From Martelella sp. AD-3 (GTDB taxonomy: Bacteria > Pseudomonadota > Alphaproteobacteria > Rhizobiales > Rhizobiaceae), in the NCBI RefSeq assembly GCF_001578105.1, contig NZ_CP014275.1, positions 1,426,001-1,490,000 on the forward strand: DNA of 64,000 nt, in the 5' to 3' direction. The notes beneath the pieces were generated by a model. The model did no database searches. It saw only the letters and a list, made by a program, of their open reading frames with translations, and was not told where the DNA came from. Numbering within the stretch: the first letter of the stretch is position 1; each line of letters opens with the position of its first letter. Below, piece after piece: positions 26,331-36,513 of this stretch. The translations under genes were made by a program, and so were the position numbers.

Positions 26331-27743
26331 TCAGGCGTCCACCCAAGCCTTGCACGCCTCCAGCGCCCGTTTGGCGACGAGCTGTTTCTTCACCGATGAC
26401 TTGGCCTTGCCGCGCGGGCGCTTTCCCGTTTCCGGATCGATCAGCGCGCCGGGCTCAAGCTCGGGGAACAGGCCGAAATTGATGTTCATCGGCTGGAAGG
26501 AGCGTTTGCCGCCTTCTTCCTCGTGCGAGATATGGCCGCCGGTGACATGGCCGAGCAGCGCGCCCAGCGCCGTTTCCGGCGGCGGGGCGACGGGTTCGCG
26601 ACCCAGACGTTCGGCGGCCGCGAATCGCCCGGCCAGAAGCCCGATGCCGGCGCTTTCCACATACCCCTCGCAGCCGGTGATCTGGCCGGCAAAGCGGAGG
26701 CCCGGACGGCCCTTCAGCGCCAGCGTTCGATCGAGCAGCGTCGGCGCGTTCAGATAGGTGTTGCGGTGCAGGCCGCCGAGGCGGGCGAATTCGGCCTCCT
26801 GAAGGCCCGGAATCATCTTCAGGACGTCCTTCTGCGCGCCATAGCGCAGCTTGGTCTGGAAGCCGACCATGTTGTAGAGCGTGCCGAGCGCGTTGTCCTG
26901 GCGCAGCTGGACGACCGCATAGGGCTTTTCATCGGGCTTGTGGGCATTGGTGAGGCCCATGGGCTTCATCGGGCCGTGGCGCAGCGTCTCGCGGCCGCGC
27001 TCGGCCATGACCTCGATCGGCAGGCAGCCGTCGAAATAGGGCGTGCCCTCCCATTCCTTGAAGTCGGTCTTGTCGCCGGCAACCAGCGCGTCGATGAAGG
27101 CGTTGTACTCCGCCTCGTTCATCGGGCAGTTGATGTAGTCCTTGCCCGTGCCGCCGGGCCCGACCTTGTCGTAGCGGGACTGGTACCAGCAGATATCCAT
27201 GTCGACCGTGTCGCGGTAGACGATCGGCGCGATGGCATCGAAGAAGGCGAGAGCCTCCTTTCCGGTCTTCGCGCTGATCGCCTCGGCAAGGGCAGGGGCG
27301 GTCAGCGGCCCGGTCGCGATGATCGTCTGATCCCACTCCTCCGGCGGCAGAGCCGTCATTTCCTCGCGCACGATCGTAATCAACGGATGGGCGGCGAGCT
27401 TTTCGGTGACGGCGTTTGAAAAACCGTCGCGGTCGACCGCCAGCGCGCCGCCGGCCGGCACCTGGTGCGCATCCGCGCAGGCCATGATCAGCGAGTTCGC
27501 CATGCGCATTTCGGCGTGGATGACGCCGACGGCATTGCTGGTCGCATCATCGGAGCGAAAGGAATTGGAACAGACCAGTTCGGCGAGCCCGTCGGTCTTG
27601 TGGGCCGCCGTCTCGCGCACGCCGCGCATCTCGTGCAGGATCACCGGAATGCCGCGACTGGCGATCTGCCATGCCGCTTCGGAGCCGGCAAGACCGCCGC
27701 CGATGACGTGGATGGGGTTCGGTGATATGCTGGGGTCGGGCAT
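26331..27743 (-). CDS. trmFO: Methylenetetrahydrofolate-tRNA-(uracil-54-C5)-methyltransferase (FADH2-oxidising)
   Basis: A 470-residue folate/FAD-dependent enzyme that makes ribothymidine at tRNA position 54. The FAD-binding loop [13 protein letters not shown] is at 13-25. Conserved cysteines are C58 in [11 protein letters not shown] and C206 in [10 protein letters not shown], the latter at the site of the catalytic Cys in the family. [20 protein letters not shown] near the C-terminal third is another TrmFO/GidA hallmark. This enzyme replaces SAM-dependent TrmA in many alphaproteobacteria. Confidence 0.95.
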   Translation of the reverse strand: MPDPSISPNPIHVIGGGLAGSEAAWQIASRGIPVILHEMRGVRETAAHKTDGLAELVCSNSFRSDDATSNAVGVIHAEMRMANSLIMACADAHQVPAGGALAVDRDGFSNAVTEKLAAHPLITIVREEMTALPPEEWDQTIIATGPLTAPALAEAISAKTGKEALAFFDAIAPIVYRDTVDMDICWYQSRYDKVGPGGTGKDYINCPMNEAEYNAFIDALVAGDKTDFKEWEGTPYFDGCLPIEVMAERGRETLRHGPMKPMGLTNAHKPDEKPYAVVQLRQDNALGTLYNMVGFQTKLRYGAQKDVLKMIPGLQEAEFARLGGLHRNTYLNAPTLLDRTLALKGRPGLRFAGQITGCEGYVESAGIGLLAGRFAAAERLGREPVAPPPETALGALLGHVTGGHISHEEEGGKRSFQPMNINFGLFPELEPGALIDPETGKRPRGKAKSSVKKQLVAKRALEACKAWVDA

Positions 27744-28180
27744 CGTTCAAACCGCAAGGTTGGCCGGCGCTTTCCGCCGGCGTGTTTCAGTTTAATCTGG
27801 GCACCGGAGCGGCCGGTGAACTTGGCTCTGCCAATGCCAGATCGGCGACGCGCCGTCGAGGGGCAATGGCCGATTTGTGCAGCGAAACGAATTTCTGAAA
27901 ATATTCTGCGTCCGCCAAAAGTCTGTCACGGTTGACGTTATATGATTGCTGCAGCAAAGTTTGCAAACGTCAAGTCGTTGAAAGCGCTGAAACAACTGCT
28001 ATGTCGTTGAGTGCGAAGCGCCGCCGGCGCCTCGCCAGCGATGCAAAATCCCTCGGTTAGAGAGCCGGAAAATCTCTGCCGCCGCGCTTCGGTTGATTTA
28101 GGTCATGTGATCTCAAACCGGTCTGAGGGATATAGCAAATCGATTTAAACGCCAATTTGATTTCGAAAAGGGGAATCGAC
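27744..28180. promoter_or_regulatory. Gene-free control region upstream of xfp
   Basis: About 440 bases between divergent trmFO and xfp, AT-richer than the flanks. It contains a TTGACG (27932-27937) with a poor -10 partner and a 6-base palindrome AGCGCT in an AAAGCGCTGAAA context. Nearer the gene is the FNR/FixK-like site annotated separately. No open frame here has gene-like codon use. Confidence 0.45.
28093..28106 (+). promoter_or_regulatory. FNR/FixK-like half-conserved site upstream of xfp
   Basis: TTGATTTAGGTCAT matches the FNR/FixK consensus TTGATnnnnATCAA at 8 of 10 fixed positions. It is centred about 82 bases before the xfp start. The second half-site is degenerate, so oxygen control is a suggestion only. 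Confidence 0.3.
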
Positions 28181-30580
28181 ATGGAACAGATCACGCCTGA
28201 TGGAGCCCGGAATATTCTGGCGCCCGAAGAACTGGATCTGATGAATAGATACTGGCAGGCGGCCAATTACCTGTCGGTTGGTCAGATCTATCTGATGGGC
28301 AACCCCCTGCTGAAGGAGCCGCTCGCCGAAGAAGACGTCAAGCCGCGCCTGCTCGGCCACTGGGGCACGACGCCCGGGCTGAACTTCATCTATGTTCACC
28401 TGAACCGCGTCATCAAGAAATACGATGCCAGCACGATCTATATCTGCGGTCCCGGTCACGGCGGCCCCGGTCTGGTCGCCAATGCCTATCTCGACGGCAC
28501 CTATACCGAAGTCTATCCGGAGATCACGGAAGACACGGAAGGCATGCGCAAGCTGTTCAAGCAGTTCTCGTTCCCCGGCGGCATTCCGAGCCACGTCGCT
28601 CCCGAAACGCCCGGATCGATCCATGAAGGCGGCGAGCTGGGTTACGCCCTGGTCCACGCATTCGGCGCGGCCTACGACAATCCCGACCTGATCGTTGCCT
28701 GCGTCGTCGGCGACGGTGAAGCCGAAACCGGCCCGCTTGCCGCGTCGTGGCATTCGAACAAGTTCCTGAACCCGATCAATGACGGCGCGGTTCTGCCGAT
28801 CCTGCACCTCAACGGCTACAAGATCGCCAATCCGACCCTGATGGCCCGGATGAGCAAGAAGGACCTGACCGACCTCTTCCAGGGGTATGGCTACGAACCC
28901 TTCTACGTGGAAGGCGACGACCCGGAATACATGCATCAGCGCATGGCCGAGGTCATGGAAGAGTGCTACGCCCGCATCCGCGAGATCCAGTCGGAAGCCC
29001 GCGCCGAAGGCACGGTCTACGAAATGCCGCGCTGGCCGATGATCATCCTCAGGAGCCCCAAGGGCTGGACCGGCCCGAAATTCGTCGACAACAAGAAGGT
29101 CGAGGATTTCTGGCGCTCGCACCAGGTGCCGATCTCGGAAGCCCGCCAGAACGCCGATCACCGCAGCCAGCTCGAAGACTGGTTGAAGAGCTACGGCCCG
29201 GACAGGCTGTTTGACGAAAACGGCAGGCTGGTCCCCGAGCTGAAGGCGCTGGCGCCCGAAGGCGATCTGCGCATGAGCGCCAACCCGCACACCAATGGCG
29301 GCGTCCTGCGCAAGGAACTGAAGATGCCCGACTTCCGCGAACTCGCGGTGGACGTGACGCAGCCGGGCGCCGTGATGACCTCGGCAACCAAGCGTCTCGG
29401 CATGTTGCTGCGCGAAGTCATGAAGCTCAACGCCGAGGAACGCAACTTCCGCCTGATGGGCCCCGACGAAACCGCCTCGAACCGCCTGCAGGACGTTTTC
29501 GAAGTCACCGACCGCGTCTGGATGGCCGACATCCTTGAGTATGACGAAGGCGTTGCCCGCGACGGCCGCGTGATGGAAGTCCTGAGCGAACATCTGTGCC
29601 AGGGCTGGCTGGAAGGCTACCTGCTGACGGGCCGCCACGGTCTGTTCTCGTGCTACGAAGCCTTCATCCACATCATCGACTCGATGTTCAACCAGCATGC
29701 GAAGTGGCTGAAGACCACCCAGCATATGGCATGGCGCAAGCCGATCTCGTCGCTGAACTACCTTCTGACCTCGCATGTATGGCGTCAGGACCACAACGGC
29801 TTCAGCCACCAGGATCCGGGCTTCATCGACCACGTCGTCAACAAGAAGGCCGACGTCGTCCGCACCTATTTCCCGCCGGATGCCAACACGCTTCTGGTTG
29901 TCGGTGACCACATCCTGCGCACCTATAACCGCGTCAACGTGATCGTTGCCGGCAAGCAGCCGCAGCCGCAATGGTTGTCGATCGAGGAAGCCATCGTGCA
30001 TTGCGACACCGGTCTCGGCGAATGGAAGTGGGCAAGCAACGTTCCGGAAGGCGAAGAGCCCGATGTCGTCATGGCTGCGGCCGGCGACGTCCCGACGCTG
30101 GAAATGATGGCCGCCGTCGACATTCTCCGCCAGAAGCTGCCGGAAATGAAGGTCAAGGTCGTCAACGTCGTCGACCTCATGGCCCTGCAGCCGAAGGAAG
30201 AGCACCCGCACGGCATCCGCGACGCGGACTTCGATGCGCTCTTTACCGAGAACAAGCCGGTCATCTTCGCCTATCACGGCTATCCCTGGCTCATTCACCG
30301 CCTGGCCTACCGCCGTCACAACCACAACAACATCCACGTTCGTGGCTATGTTGAAGAGGGAACGACGACGACGCCGTTCGACATGGTTGTCCAGAACCGC
30401 CTCGACCGCTACCATCTGGCCATGGACGCGATCGAACGTGCAGGCGGATTTGGCGAAAGAGGCGCGGCCGCATTGAACTATCTCAAGGAAATGCGCGCCA
30501 AACACCACGATTATGTCCGCGAGCATGGTCAAGACATGCCGGAGATTCTCGATTGGAAATGGCCTTATCCCAAGGGCTGA
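28181..30580 (+). CDS. xfp: Xylulose-5-phosphate/fructose-6-phosphate phosphoketolase
   Basis: A 799-residue thiamine-diphosphate enzyme that splits xylulose-5-P (and/or fructose-6-P) with phosphate to acetyl phosphate plus an aldose phosphate. N-terminal features are the [17 protein letters not shown] and [11 protein letters not shown] blocks and [10 protein letters not shown]. The cofactor site is [20 protein letters not shown]. The C-terminal half has [19 protein letters not shown], and the length is normal. The start is the ATG after AAAAGGGG, not the in-frame ATG at 28157. It is followed by ackA, which uses its product. Confidence 0.95.
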   Translation: MEQITPDGARNILAPEELDLMNRYWQAANYLSVGQIYLMGNPLLKEPLAEEDVKPRLLGHWGTTPGLNFIYVHLNRVIKKYDASTIYICGPGHGGPGLVANAYLDGTYTEVYPEITEDTEGMRKLFKQFSFPGGIPSHVAPETPGSIHEGGELGYALVHAFGAAYDNPDLIVACVVGDGEAETGPLAASWHSNKFLNPINDGAVLPILHLNGYKIANPTLMARMSKKDLTDLFQGYGYEPFYVEGDDPEYMHQRMAEVMEECYARIREIQSEARAEGTVYEMPRWPMIILRSPKGWTGPKFVDNKKVEDFWRSHQVPISEARQNADHRSQLEDWLKSYGPDRLFDENGRLVPELKALAPEGDLRMSANPHTNGGVLRKELKMPDFRELAVDVTQPGAVMTSATKRLGMLLREVMKLNAEERNFRLMGPDETASNRLQDVFEVTDRVWMADILEYDEGVARDGRVMEVLSEHLCQGWLEGYLLTGRHGLFSCYEAFIHIIDSMFNQHAKWLKTTQHMAWRKPISSLNYLLTSHVWRQDHNGFSHQDPGFIDHVVNKKADVVRTYFPPDANTLLVVGDHILRTYNRVNVIVAGKQPQPQWLSIEEAIVHCDTGLGEWKWASNVPEGEEPDVVMAAAGDVPTLEMMAAVDILRQKLPEMKVKVVNVVDLMALQPKEEHPHGIRDADFDALFTENKPVIFAYHGYPWLIHRLAYRRHNHNNIHVRGYVEEGTTTTPFDMVVQNRLDRYHLAMDAIERAGGFGERGAAALNYLKEMRAKHHDYVREHGQDMPEILDWKWPYPKG

Positions 30581-30599
30581 TCCAATTTTCTGAAGCCTC

Positions 30600-30628
30600 G
30601 CGCACCGCCTCCTCCCAGGGCGGTGCGC
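30600..30628 (+). other. Hairpin between xfp and ackA
   Basis: Perfect 10-base arms GCGCACCGCC and GGCGGTGCGC with a 9-base loop. It starts 20 bases after the xfp stop and ends 22 before ackA, with no T-run. It could damp read-through or protect the xfp message within the operon. Confidence 0.45.
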
Positions 30629-30650
30629 TCACCATTTCTGGATAGCGATT

Positions 30651-31862
30651 ATGAATGGCACAGTACTGGCATTGAATGCCGGATCATCCAGCCTCAAATT
30701 CCGTCTTTACGAAGTCGAGGGTGATCATTTTTCTCTTGTCCTGCGCGGTCAGTTTGACGGCGTAAACGAAAACCCCCGTCTTGTTGTGAAGGAAGCCGGC
30801 GGCAAGGAAATCTGCAATATGGATCTCGAAATCGGGGAACATATGCAGGAAGACATGCTCGAGCGCATCTTCGGCGTCATCAAGCCCTACACCGCAAACA
30901 GCCCGCTGCAGGCCGTTGGTCATCGCGTGCTTCACGGCGGCGGCCGGTTCGCCGATCCGGTCCTGCTCGATGACGAGATCGTTTCCTACCTCGAGACGCT
31001 TATTCCCATGGGGCCGCTGCACCAGCCGGCCAACCTCGCCTCGATCAAGCTTTTCCGTCGCATCCGTCCCGACCTTCCCCAGGTCGCATGCTTCGACACC
31101 GCCTTCCACGTCAATATCGACGAGCGCGCGGCGCGCTATCCGATCCCGCTGGAATATGAAGCCAAGGGTTACCGCCGCTTCGGCTTCCACGGCCTGTCCT
31201 ACACCTATATCGCCGATCGTCTGCGCGAGATCTCGGACTATCTGGTCAAGAAGCGCACCGTCGTTGCCCATCTCGGCAGCGGTTCGTCGATGTGCGCCAT
31301 GCGCAACGGCAAGGCCATCGACACGACCATGGGCCTGACGCCGCTCGGCGGGCTGATGATGGGCACGCGCTCCGGCACGGTCGATCCCGGCCTGGTGCTG
31401 ACGCTGATGGAAGCGGAGAACCTGACGCCGGCAGAAATCAAGCACATGCTTTACTACAAATCCGGTCTGCTTGGCGTTTCCGGCATTTCCGGCGACCTGC
31501 GCGTGCTGATGGAAAGCAAAGACCCGAACGCCAGGAAGGCGATCGATCTGTTCGTCTTCCGCGCCTGCCGCGAACTGTCGATCATGGTCGCCACCATGGA
31601 AGGCATGGAATCGCTGGTCTTCAGCGCCGGCATTGGCGAGAACTCGCCGGTCATCCGCAAGATGATCTGCGACCGTCTCGGCTGGCTCGGGGTTCAACTG
31701 GACGACGACGCCAACAACGCCAATGCGGAAATCATCTCCTGCCCGGAAAGCCGCGTGGAAGTCCGCGTCATTCCGACCGATGAGGAAATCGTTCTTGCCC
31801 GCCAGACCGCGCGCGTTGTCAGCGAGGCGGTGAAGGCGGGGCGGGAACCGTCCTACGCCTGA
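30651..31862 (+). CDS. ackA: Acetate kinase
   Basis: A 403-residue ASKHA-fold kinase that turns acetyl phosphate plus ADP into acetate plus ATP. The phosphate loop is VLALNAGSSSLKFRLYE, followed by VGHRVLHGG, the FDTAFH block, FHGLSYTYIADRL, HLGSGSSMCAMRNGKAIDTTMG, and FSAGIGENSPVIR. Paired with xfp it completes an ATP-yielding phosphoketolase shunt. A GNRA-loop hairpin downstream ends the message. Confidence 0.96.
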   Translation: MNGTVLALNAGSSSLKFRLYEVEGDHFSLVLRGQFDGVNENPRLVVKEAGGKEICNMDLEIGEHMQEDMLERIFGVIKPYTANSPLQAVGHRVLHGGGRFADPVLLDDEIVSYLETLIPMGPLHQPANLASIKLFRRIRPDLPQVACFDTAFHVNIDERAARYPIPLEYEAKGYRRFGFHGLSYTYIADRLREISDYLVKKRTVVAHLGSGSSMCAMRNGKAIDTTMGLTPLGGLMMGTRSGTVDPGLVLTLMEAENLTPAEIKHMLYYKSGLLGVSGISGDLRVLMESKDPNARKAIDLFVFRACRELSIMVATMEGMESLVFSAGIGENSPVIRKMICDRLGWLGVQLDDDANNANAEIISCPESRVEVRVIPTDEEIVLARQTARVVSEAVKAGREPSYA

Positions 31863-31892
31863 TCCTTCGGTCCTTTTCGCGACGAACCGACA

Positions 31893-31918
31893 TGCCCGTG
31901 CGCAAGCGCGGGCATTTT
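31893..31918. terminator. Terminator between ackA and the EamA gene
   Basis: Arms TGCCCGTGC and GCGCGGGCA (one T-G wobble) close a GCAA tetraloop and run into TTTT at 31915-31918. The hairpin lies 30 bases after the ackA stop and abuts the stop of the convergent transporter. Confidence 0.75.
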
Positions 31919-32799
31919 CATGTCCGGCGTCGCCTTTCGAGGAACCGCGTTCCCTGAAGCGCGATCAGGATGACCGCAACGCCGAGGAAGATGCGGGGCG
32001 GCGGGACTTCGCCGAAGAAGAAGAAGCCGGCGGCGGCGGAAAAGAACACCGAGAGGTAGCCGAAGGGCGCCAGAAGGCTTGCATCGCTTTTCTGATAGGC
32101 CTTCAGCCAGCAATATTGCCCGGCCTGGGCCAGGAACCCGATCAGCGCCAGCGCCGGCCAGTGGGCAAGCGGCACGGGCTGCCAGACGAAGAGGGCCGGC
32201 GGGCCCGTGAGCAGCACGAGGCCGACCGTATAGAAAGCCATCATCACGATCGTGCTCTCCTCGGCCAGTTTTCGCGTCTGGATGGTCGCCATGGCGCCGA
32301 AGAGAATGCTGGCAAGCACCGCCAGCAGGCCGGGATTGAGTTCGACCTCATTCGGCGAGACGATGATCAGTGCGCCACCAAAGGCGATCGCCGCGCCGAG
32401 CCAGCGCAGCCGGCCGACGCGCTCGCCGAGCAGAAGCGCGGCAAGGCCCATGGTCACCAGCGGCCGGGTGAAGCCGAGCGCGTTGACCATGACCAGCGGC
32501 AGCATGGCAAAGGCGAGGAAGTTCGATGTGAGCGCGATGGCATTGCAGGTCACGCGGAAGGCATTGCGCAATGGATAGCGCATCGTTTTCAGCGCCGCGC
32601 GGTTCTTCACGACCATCGGCAGGATGAAGAGAAGGCCGACGAGGGCACGGATGAACACAAGCTGGATGGCCGGATAGGCGACGCTGTTGGCCTTCACCAG
32701 CGCGCTCATGAAGGTCACCAGCGTCATGTCCGCCATCAGCCAGGCGATGCCCTGGCCGGCCGTGTTCTTCGCGTCCTTCGGCGTTTCTTCCGCGCTCAA
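31918..32799 (-). CDS. EamA/DMT-family transporter
   Basis: A 293-residue inner-membrane protein with two EamA repeats and about ten hydrophobic segments. Features are AWLMADMTLVTFMSALVKAN, the LVFIRALVGLLFILP start of the third helix, LGERVGRLRWLGAAIAFGGA closing repeat 1, and FFFFGEVPPPRIFLGVAVIL closing repeat 2. Members move small metabolites, often outward, and the substrate cannot be told. It starts four bases after the PIG-L stop and is therefore the last gene of the leftward ROK-PIG-L-EamA operon. Confidence 0.88.
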   Translation of the reverse strand: MSAEETPKDAKNTAGQGIAWLMADMTLVTFMSALVKANSVAYPAIQLVFIRALVGLLFILPMVVKNRAALKTMRYPLRNAFRVTCNAIALTSNFLAFAMLPLVMVNALGFTRPLVTMGLAALLLGERVGRLRWLGAAIAFGGALIIVSPNEVELNPGLLAVLASILFGAMATIQTRKLAEESTIVMMAFYTVGLVLLTGPPALFVWQPVPLAHWPALALIGFLAQAGQYCWLKAYQKSDASLLAPFGYLSVFFSAAAGFFFFGEVPPPRIFLGVAVILIALQGTRFLERRRRT

Positions 32800-32803
32800 G
32801 GCT

Positions 32804-35203
32804 TCATGCCGGCTGGATCAGGTTCGCCATCAGACGGAAGGCGCCGGGAACGAGCCGGTCCATCTGGTGGTGGAGCACGAGGCTGGTGTGGGTGTGCCGG
32901 CCCTTGCCGATCCTGGCCGTAACGAGCGCGCCCTCGAGAGGCTTTTCGTCCGCGTCATGCATGGCAAGAAGCGGCTGGTAGGCGCCGTCCCATTCAGCCG
33001 CGAAATAGAGCCCGCGCTCCTTGTGCCAGCCGGCCCAGTCGTCCGCCGCGATCCGGTTCGGACCGGTGAGGAGCGGGTGGTCGGGAGCCAAAATCTCGAC
33101 GTCGGCATCGGGGTTGGTCACGCGCCAGCGCAGCGATGGCGAGCCGATCCTGAGATAAAGCGGCGGCGTTGCCTCGGGCGACCAGCCGTCCGAGGGACGG
33201 TGATAGAGCGTCACCAGATGGCCGCCATCCTCGACGAAGCGGTGGAGTTTCTTTGTCACCGCCGCAAGATCCGGGCGGGTGCCGAAGGCGAAGATGCCGA
33301 TGACGATCGTGGTGAAGGCTGAGAGATCGCCGGAAAGGGCCGTCGAATCAAGCTCGGTGACATCGAGCCCCATGCGTTTCAGCCATGTGCCGACAGTGTC
33401 CGCGCCGCCGCCGACATAGCCAATCTTCGCGCCATCCGGCAGGACAAGGTCGAGGGTGAGGACGCTCAGCACTTCCGGTCGGATGAAACGGCTGCGCCCG
33501 ATATGAGGGTAGGTGAAGGGCGTTATGTTGGATGCCGATTTGCCGTCTATTTCCGGGACGATGCGCGCGAGACCGGGCGTTGCCCGTTGCGGCAGGTCGA
33601 GACGGTAGCGCTCGCCCGTTGCGCTCACCTGAAACCCCTCGGGCGCGTTGAAGCGAAGTGTGAGGTTTGGAGCATCGCTTTGTGCGATGAATGAAAGGGT
33701 ATGGTTAATATTCTGTATTGGAACGATAAATGCGTTCGGCTTCAGGGTGAGGGAGAGCGCCGGAACGATGGGCAGCGCGGTTTCGAGATCGAAGTGGCCG
33801 GCGGCCTTGCGGCCTGAAATTTCAGTTTCAAGCTTCACCGAGACCGGACCATTGCCGCCGAGCGACGACCAGAGCGGCGGATACTGGTTTGTCAGCGGCG
33901 CATCATCGGCGACGGCAAGCGAGAAACGGATGATGCCGGCCTCTTCCGCTGGCTTTGATGCCGTGACGCCCTTTGGCAGGAGCGGCGTAACAGTCGTTTC
34001 CGCCTCGCCGGCGTCTTCGCCCAGAACAACGGTCAGGCTTGTCTCGCCGCCTGGCGTCAGGCACTCGGCCGCGCCATAGGCCCGTTCAAACACGGCAGCA
34101 GCCTCCAGCAGCGCCGCATCGATCTCGGCAAGCTTGCGGGTGAGCCTGTGTCCCTGGCTTTCGATGAAGCCGTCGGGCGCAGCGTTGAGCGCGGCCTCGA
34201 TCGTGCCTGCGGCGGAGACGAGGCTGCGGGTTACGGCGTCGCGATCGGGAAAGGCGGAGATTGCCGCAGCGGTCGCGGCATCGGCCGTCACAAGATCATG
34301 GGTGAGCGTCTCGGCCTCGCCGACGCAGAGATCGGCCAGCGTCTTCGGCAGTCCGTCGAGGATTGTCTCCTCCGGCGTGCTGCCATCGGGACCGAGCAGA
34401 AGATGGAGCTTCCATGCATGGTCCGGCCGTTCCGGCCACCAGCCCATGCCCTGCGAGGCGTGGTAATAGCGCGACCATTCGCCGATGCGGTCATAATCGG
34501 CGCCCGTTGCCGGATCGCGCCCCTCGGCGGTCACGGTGACGGTCGCGGGCGGCGGGGGCAGGTCGTCATCATAGGTTCCGCCCCCTCCGGACCAGGCGGG
34601 AAGGTAGTATTTGGCCACGCGCCACGGCCTCAGGCCCTCGGCGAAATGCTCCGGATAGGCGGTCTCGTCGGCAGCGAGGCGGATCGCGGTCTCGGCGGCG
34701 CGCGTCATGGCGCGGTGGTGGCCATGCTGGCCGGGAACGTCGAGAAATGTCGGGATGACGATATCGGGCCGCTCCCTGCGGTAGGCACGCACCAGTCGCT
34801 CGACGATACGCTCCTCGCCCCAACGGGCGAAGGTGGCGTCGCCGTCCTTGGAAAAGCCGAAATCATGCACCGGGTCGTCCGGCCCGTGACCGAGCCAGTG
34901 GATGTCGGCATCGAGCGCGCGGGCGGCTTCCTCCATCTCGCGCGTTCGAAGCACGCCGAGCGCGCCGAGCCGTTCCGGCCCGAGCACGTTCTGCCCGCCT
35001 TCGCCGCGCGTCGAGCACGCAACCACGATCCGCATGCCGAGCCCGAAACGGAAAAAGGCGAGCATGCCGGACTGTTCGTCATCCGGATGCGCGCCCGTGT
35101 TCATCATCGTCACCGGCGATTTCAGCCGGGAGAGCGCCCTGTGCAGGCGTACGAGCGAAGATGAGGTCATTTCCTGTTCAATGCGCTGGCGCGGCGTAAG
35201 CAT
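32804..35203 (-). CDS. Large PIG-L (LmbE-like) deacetylase with C-terminal GATase-like domain
   Basis: A 799-residue protein. Residues ~30-260 are a PIG-L zinc deacetylase domain with AHPDDE (H39, D41, D42, E43) and the second metal motif GQHGHH (H160, H163). PIG-L enzymes remove N-acetyl groups from GlcNAc conjugates such as GlcNAc-PI, mycothiol and bacillithiol precursors. The middle (about 350-580) is beta-rich. Residues ~590-700 (YVGGGADTVGTWLKRMGLDV, LHRFVEDGGHLVTLYHRPSD) look like a class I glutamine-amidotransferase-like fold. There is no signal peptide. GGGGAA precedes the ATG. The gene lies 23 bases after the ROK regulator and divergently from a sugar transporter, so an acetamido-sugar conjugate is a plausible substrate. 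Confidence 0.82.
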   Translation of the reverse strand: MLTPRQRIEQEMTSSSLVRLHRALSRLKSPVTMMNTGAHPDDEQSGMLAFFRFGLGMRIVVACSTRGEGGQNVLGPERLGALGVLRTREMEEAARALDADIHWLGHGPDDPVHDFGFSKDGDATFARWGEERIVERLVRAYRRERPDIVIPTFLDVPGQHGHHRAMTRAAETAIRLAADETAYPEHFAEGLRPWRVAKYYLPAWSGGGGTYDDDLPPPPATVTVTAEGRDPATGADYDRIGEWSRYYHASQGMGWWPERPDHAWKLHLLLGPDGSTPEETILDGLPKTLADLCVGEAETLTHDLVTADAATAAAISAFPDRDAVTRSLVSAAGTIEAALNAAPDGFIESQGHRLTRKLAEIDAALLEAAAVFERAYGAAECLTPGGETSLTVVLGEDAGEAETTVTPLLPKGVTASKPAEEAGIIRFSLAVADDAPLTNQYPPLWSSLGGNGPVSVKLETEISGRKAAGHFDLETALPIVPALSLTLKPNAFIVPIQNINHTLSFIAQSDAPNLTLRFNAPEGFQVSATGERYRLDLPQRATPGLARIVPEIDGKSASNITPFTYPHIGRSRFIRPEVLSVLTLDLVLPDGAKIGYVGGGADTVGTWLKRMGLDVTELDSTALSGDLSAFTTIVIGIFAFGTRPDLAAVTKKLHRFVEDGGHLVTLYHRPSDGWSPEATPPLYLRIGSPSLRWRVTNPDADVEILAPDHPLLTGPNRIAADDWAGWHKERGLYFAAEWDGAYQPLLAMHDADEKPLEGALVTARIGKGRHTHTSLVLHHQMDRLVPGAFRLMANLIQPA

Positions 35204-35226
35204 GTCGTTCCCCGTTGTTCTGTTTG

Positions 35227-36438
35227 TCAGGCCACCTGCCGGGCGGGCGGCAATGTCTCGAGTTTCGGCGTCAGGATCTCGAAAAGCGGCAGGGCGGCGG
35301 CGCCAAGGGCGGCCGTATACTGCCCGGTCTGTCCGCGCATGACGCGCGGCTGCGCGCGGTTCGAGCGGGCGGCGACCGATGGCGGCAGCGCCGGCATGCG
35401 GACAATCAGCGCGTCCATGACGGCGTCCGAAAACGCGCCGCTCAGGATGATGGTTTCCGGATCGAAGATGTTTTCAAGCAGACCGATGACGGTGGAAAGA
35501 TGCGCCGCCGCTTCCGCGATCCAGGCTTCCACCACTGGATCTTCGTTTTTAAAAAGCGATTCAATTTCAGATATTTGGGGGCGTTCTCTGTCACAGGCAT
35601 CGAAACGTTCATGCAGCGCATGAAGTGAGGCGTAGCGTTCCAGGCAGCCGTGCTGGCCGCACGGGCATGGTCTGCCCGAAGGCACGACCGGCACATGGCC
35701 GATTTCGCCGGCATTGCCGAAAGCGCCGCGATAGGGCGCGCCGTCCTGAATCATGCCAAGACCGATGCCGGTGCCGAAATAGAGCATGCAGAAATGCTGG
35801 GTCGCGTGGCCGGCGCCGAACAGCCGTTCGGCAACGGCGGCCGCGGCGGCATCGTTTTCCAGCGTCACATCAATGCCGCAGGCGGTCTCCAGCGCCGCCT
35901 TGACGTCGATGCCGTTCCAGCCGGGAAGGGTGGTCGGACCGACAAAACTCATGCCCTCGATGCCGAACGGGCCGGGCATGACCACGCCGACGCCGAGAAG
36001 CGGCGCCTCGACCGACCTGCGGGCGCGCTCCACCTCCAGCGCGAAGACGGGCAGGGTGCGCTCCGGCGTGGTGCCGTTAAGGGGAACGATGCGCTTGTAG
36101 CGGAGCACGCCGGTCAGATCGAGCACGGTCACGACCATCTGGTCGGTCGCGATCTCGACGCCGACGGTGGCAGCCCCTTCGGGGTTTACCGCAAACTGGA
36201 TCGGCGGCTGGCCACGTCCCGTGCGCCGCCTGCCGGTCGCCATCAGCAGGTTTTCACCAACGAGATCGTCGACGATATTGGCGACAGCCTGCGCCGTCAG
36301 ATGCGTGTGCCGCGCGATCTCCATGCGTCCCAGCATGCCGTGCTGGCGCACCAGATCGAGAACCACGCGTCGGTTGTGTTCCCTGTTGCGTTCCGGATTG
36401 TTGCCGATGGCCGAAGGCGCGCGTGTCTTCTCGTTCAT
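35227..36438 (-). CDS. ROK-family transcriptional repressor
   Basis: A 403-residue regulator with an N-terminal winged helix (NREHNRRVVLDLVRQHGMLG, MEIARHTHLTAQAVANIVDD) and a ROK sugar-kinase-like domain. The zinc motif CPCGQHGCLE is intact, as is the nucleotide-fold start VGVEIATDQMVVTVLDLTG. GTGIGLGM and LENDAAAAAVAE are typical ROK blocks. ROK repressors release DNA on binding a sugar or sugar phosphate. The start MNEKTRAP was chosen over the ATG at 36504, which would run through the control region. It probably controls both divergent operons. Confidence 0.9.
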   Translation of the reverse strand: MNEKTRAPSAIGNNPERNREHNRRVVLDLVRQHGMLGRMEIARHTHLTAQAVANIVDDLVGENLLMATGRRRTGRGQPPIQFAVNPEGAATVGVEIATDQMVVTVLDLTGVLRYKRIVPLNGTTPERTLPVFALEVERARRSVEAPLLGVGVVMPGPFGIEGMSFVGPTTLPGWNGIDVKAALETACGIDVTLENDAAAAAVAERLFGAGHATQHFCMLYFGTGIGLGMIQDGAPYRGAFGNAGEIGHVPVVPSGRPCPCGQHGCLERYASLHALHERFDACDRERPQISEIESLFKNEDPVVEAWIAEAAAHLSTVIGLLENIFDPETIILSGAFSDAVMDALIVRMPALPPSVAARSNRAQPRVMRGQTGQYTAALGAAALPLFEILTPKLETLPPARQVA

Positions 36439-36495
36439 GTCCGTTCGCTTTCCGATGGTCTCAGTCTGGGGCCGGTCCCTTCTACCGTCAATATA

Positions 36496-36513
36496 ATAAT
36501 TCAACTAGATTAT
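36496..36513. promoter_or_regulatory. AT-rich operator/promoter core of the divergent sugar cluster
   Basis: ATAAT and ATTAT arms flank TCAACTAG (36496-36513). Next to it, TTGACAAAC (36518-36526) supplies a rightward TTGACA and, read leftward, a TTGTCA that is 17 bases from AATTAT. This AT island contrasts with GC-rich flanks and is the natural place for the divergent promoters and a ROK operator. Confidence 0.5.

Noticed and set aside
27922..27938. Pho-box-like CTGTCAC upstream of xfp
   Set aside because: Acetate kinase operons of some rhizobia are phosphate-controlled, but no second CTGTCAT-like repeat occurs at the required 11-base spacing.
34148..35164. Plus-strand frame of 338 codons opposite the PIG-L gene
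   Set aside because: There are no domain features, and the PIG-L zinc motifs on the minus strand define the gene.
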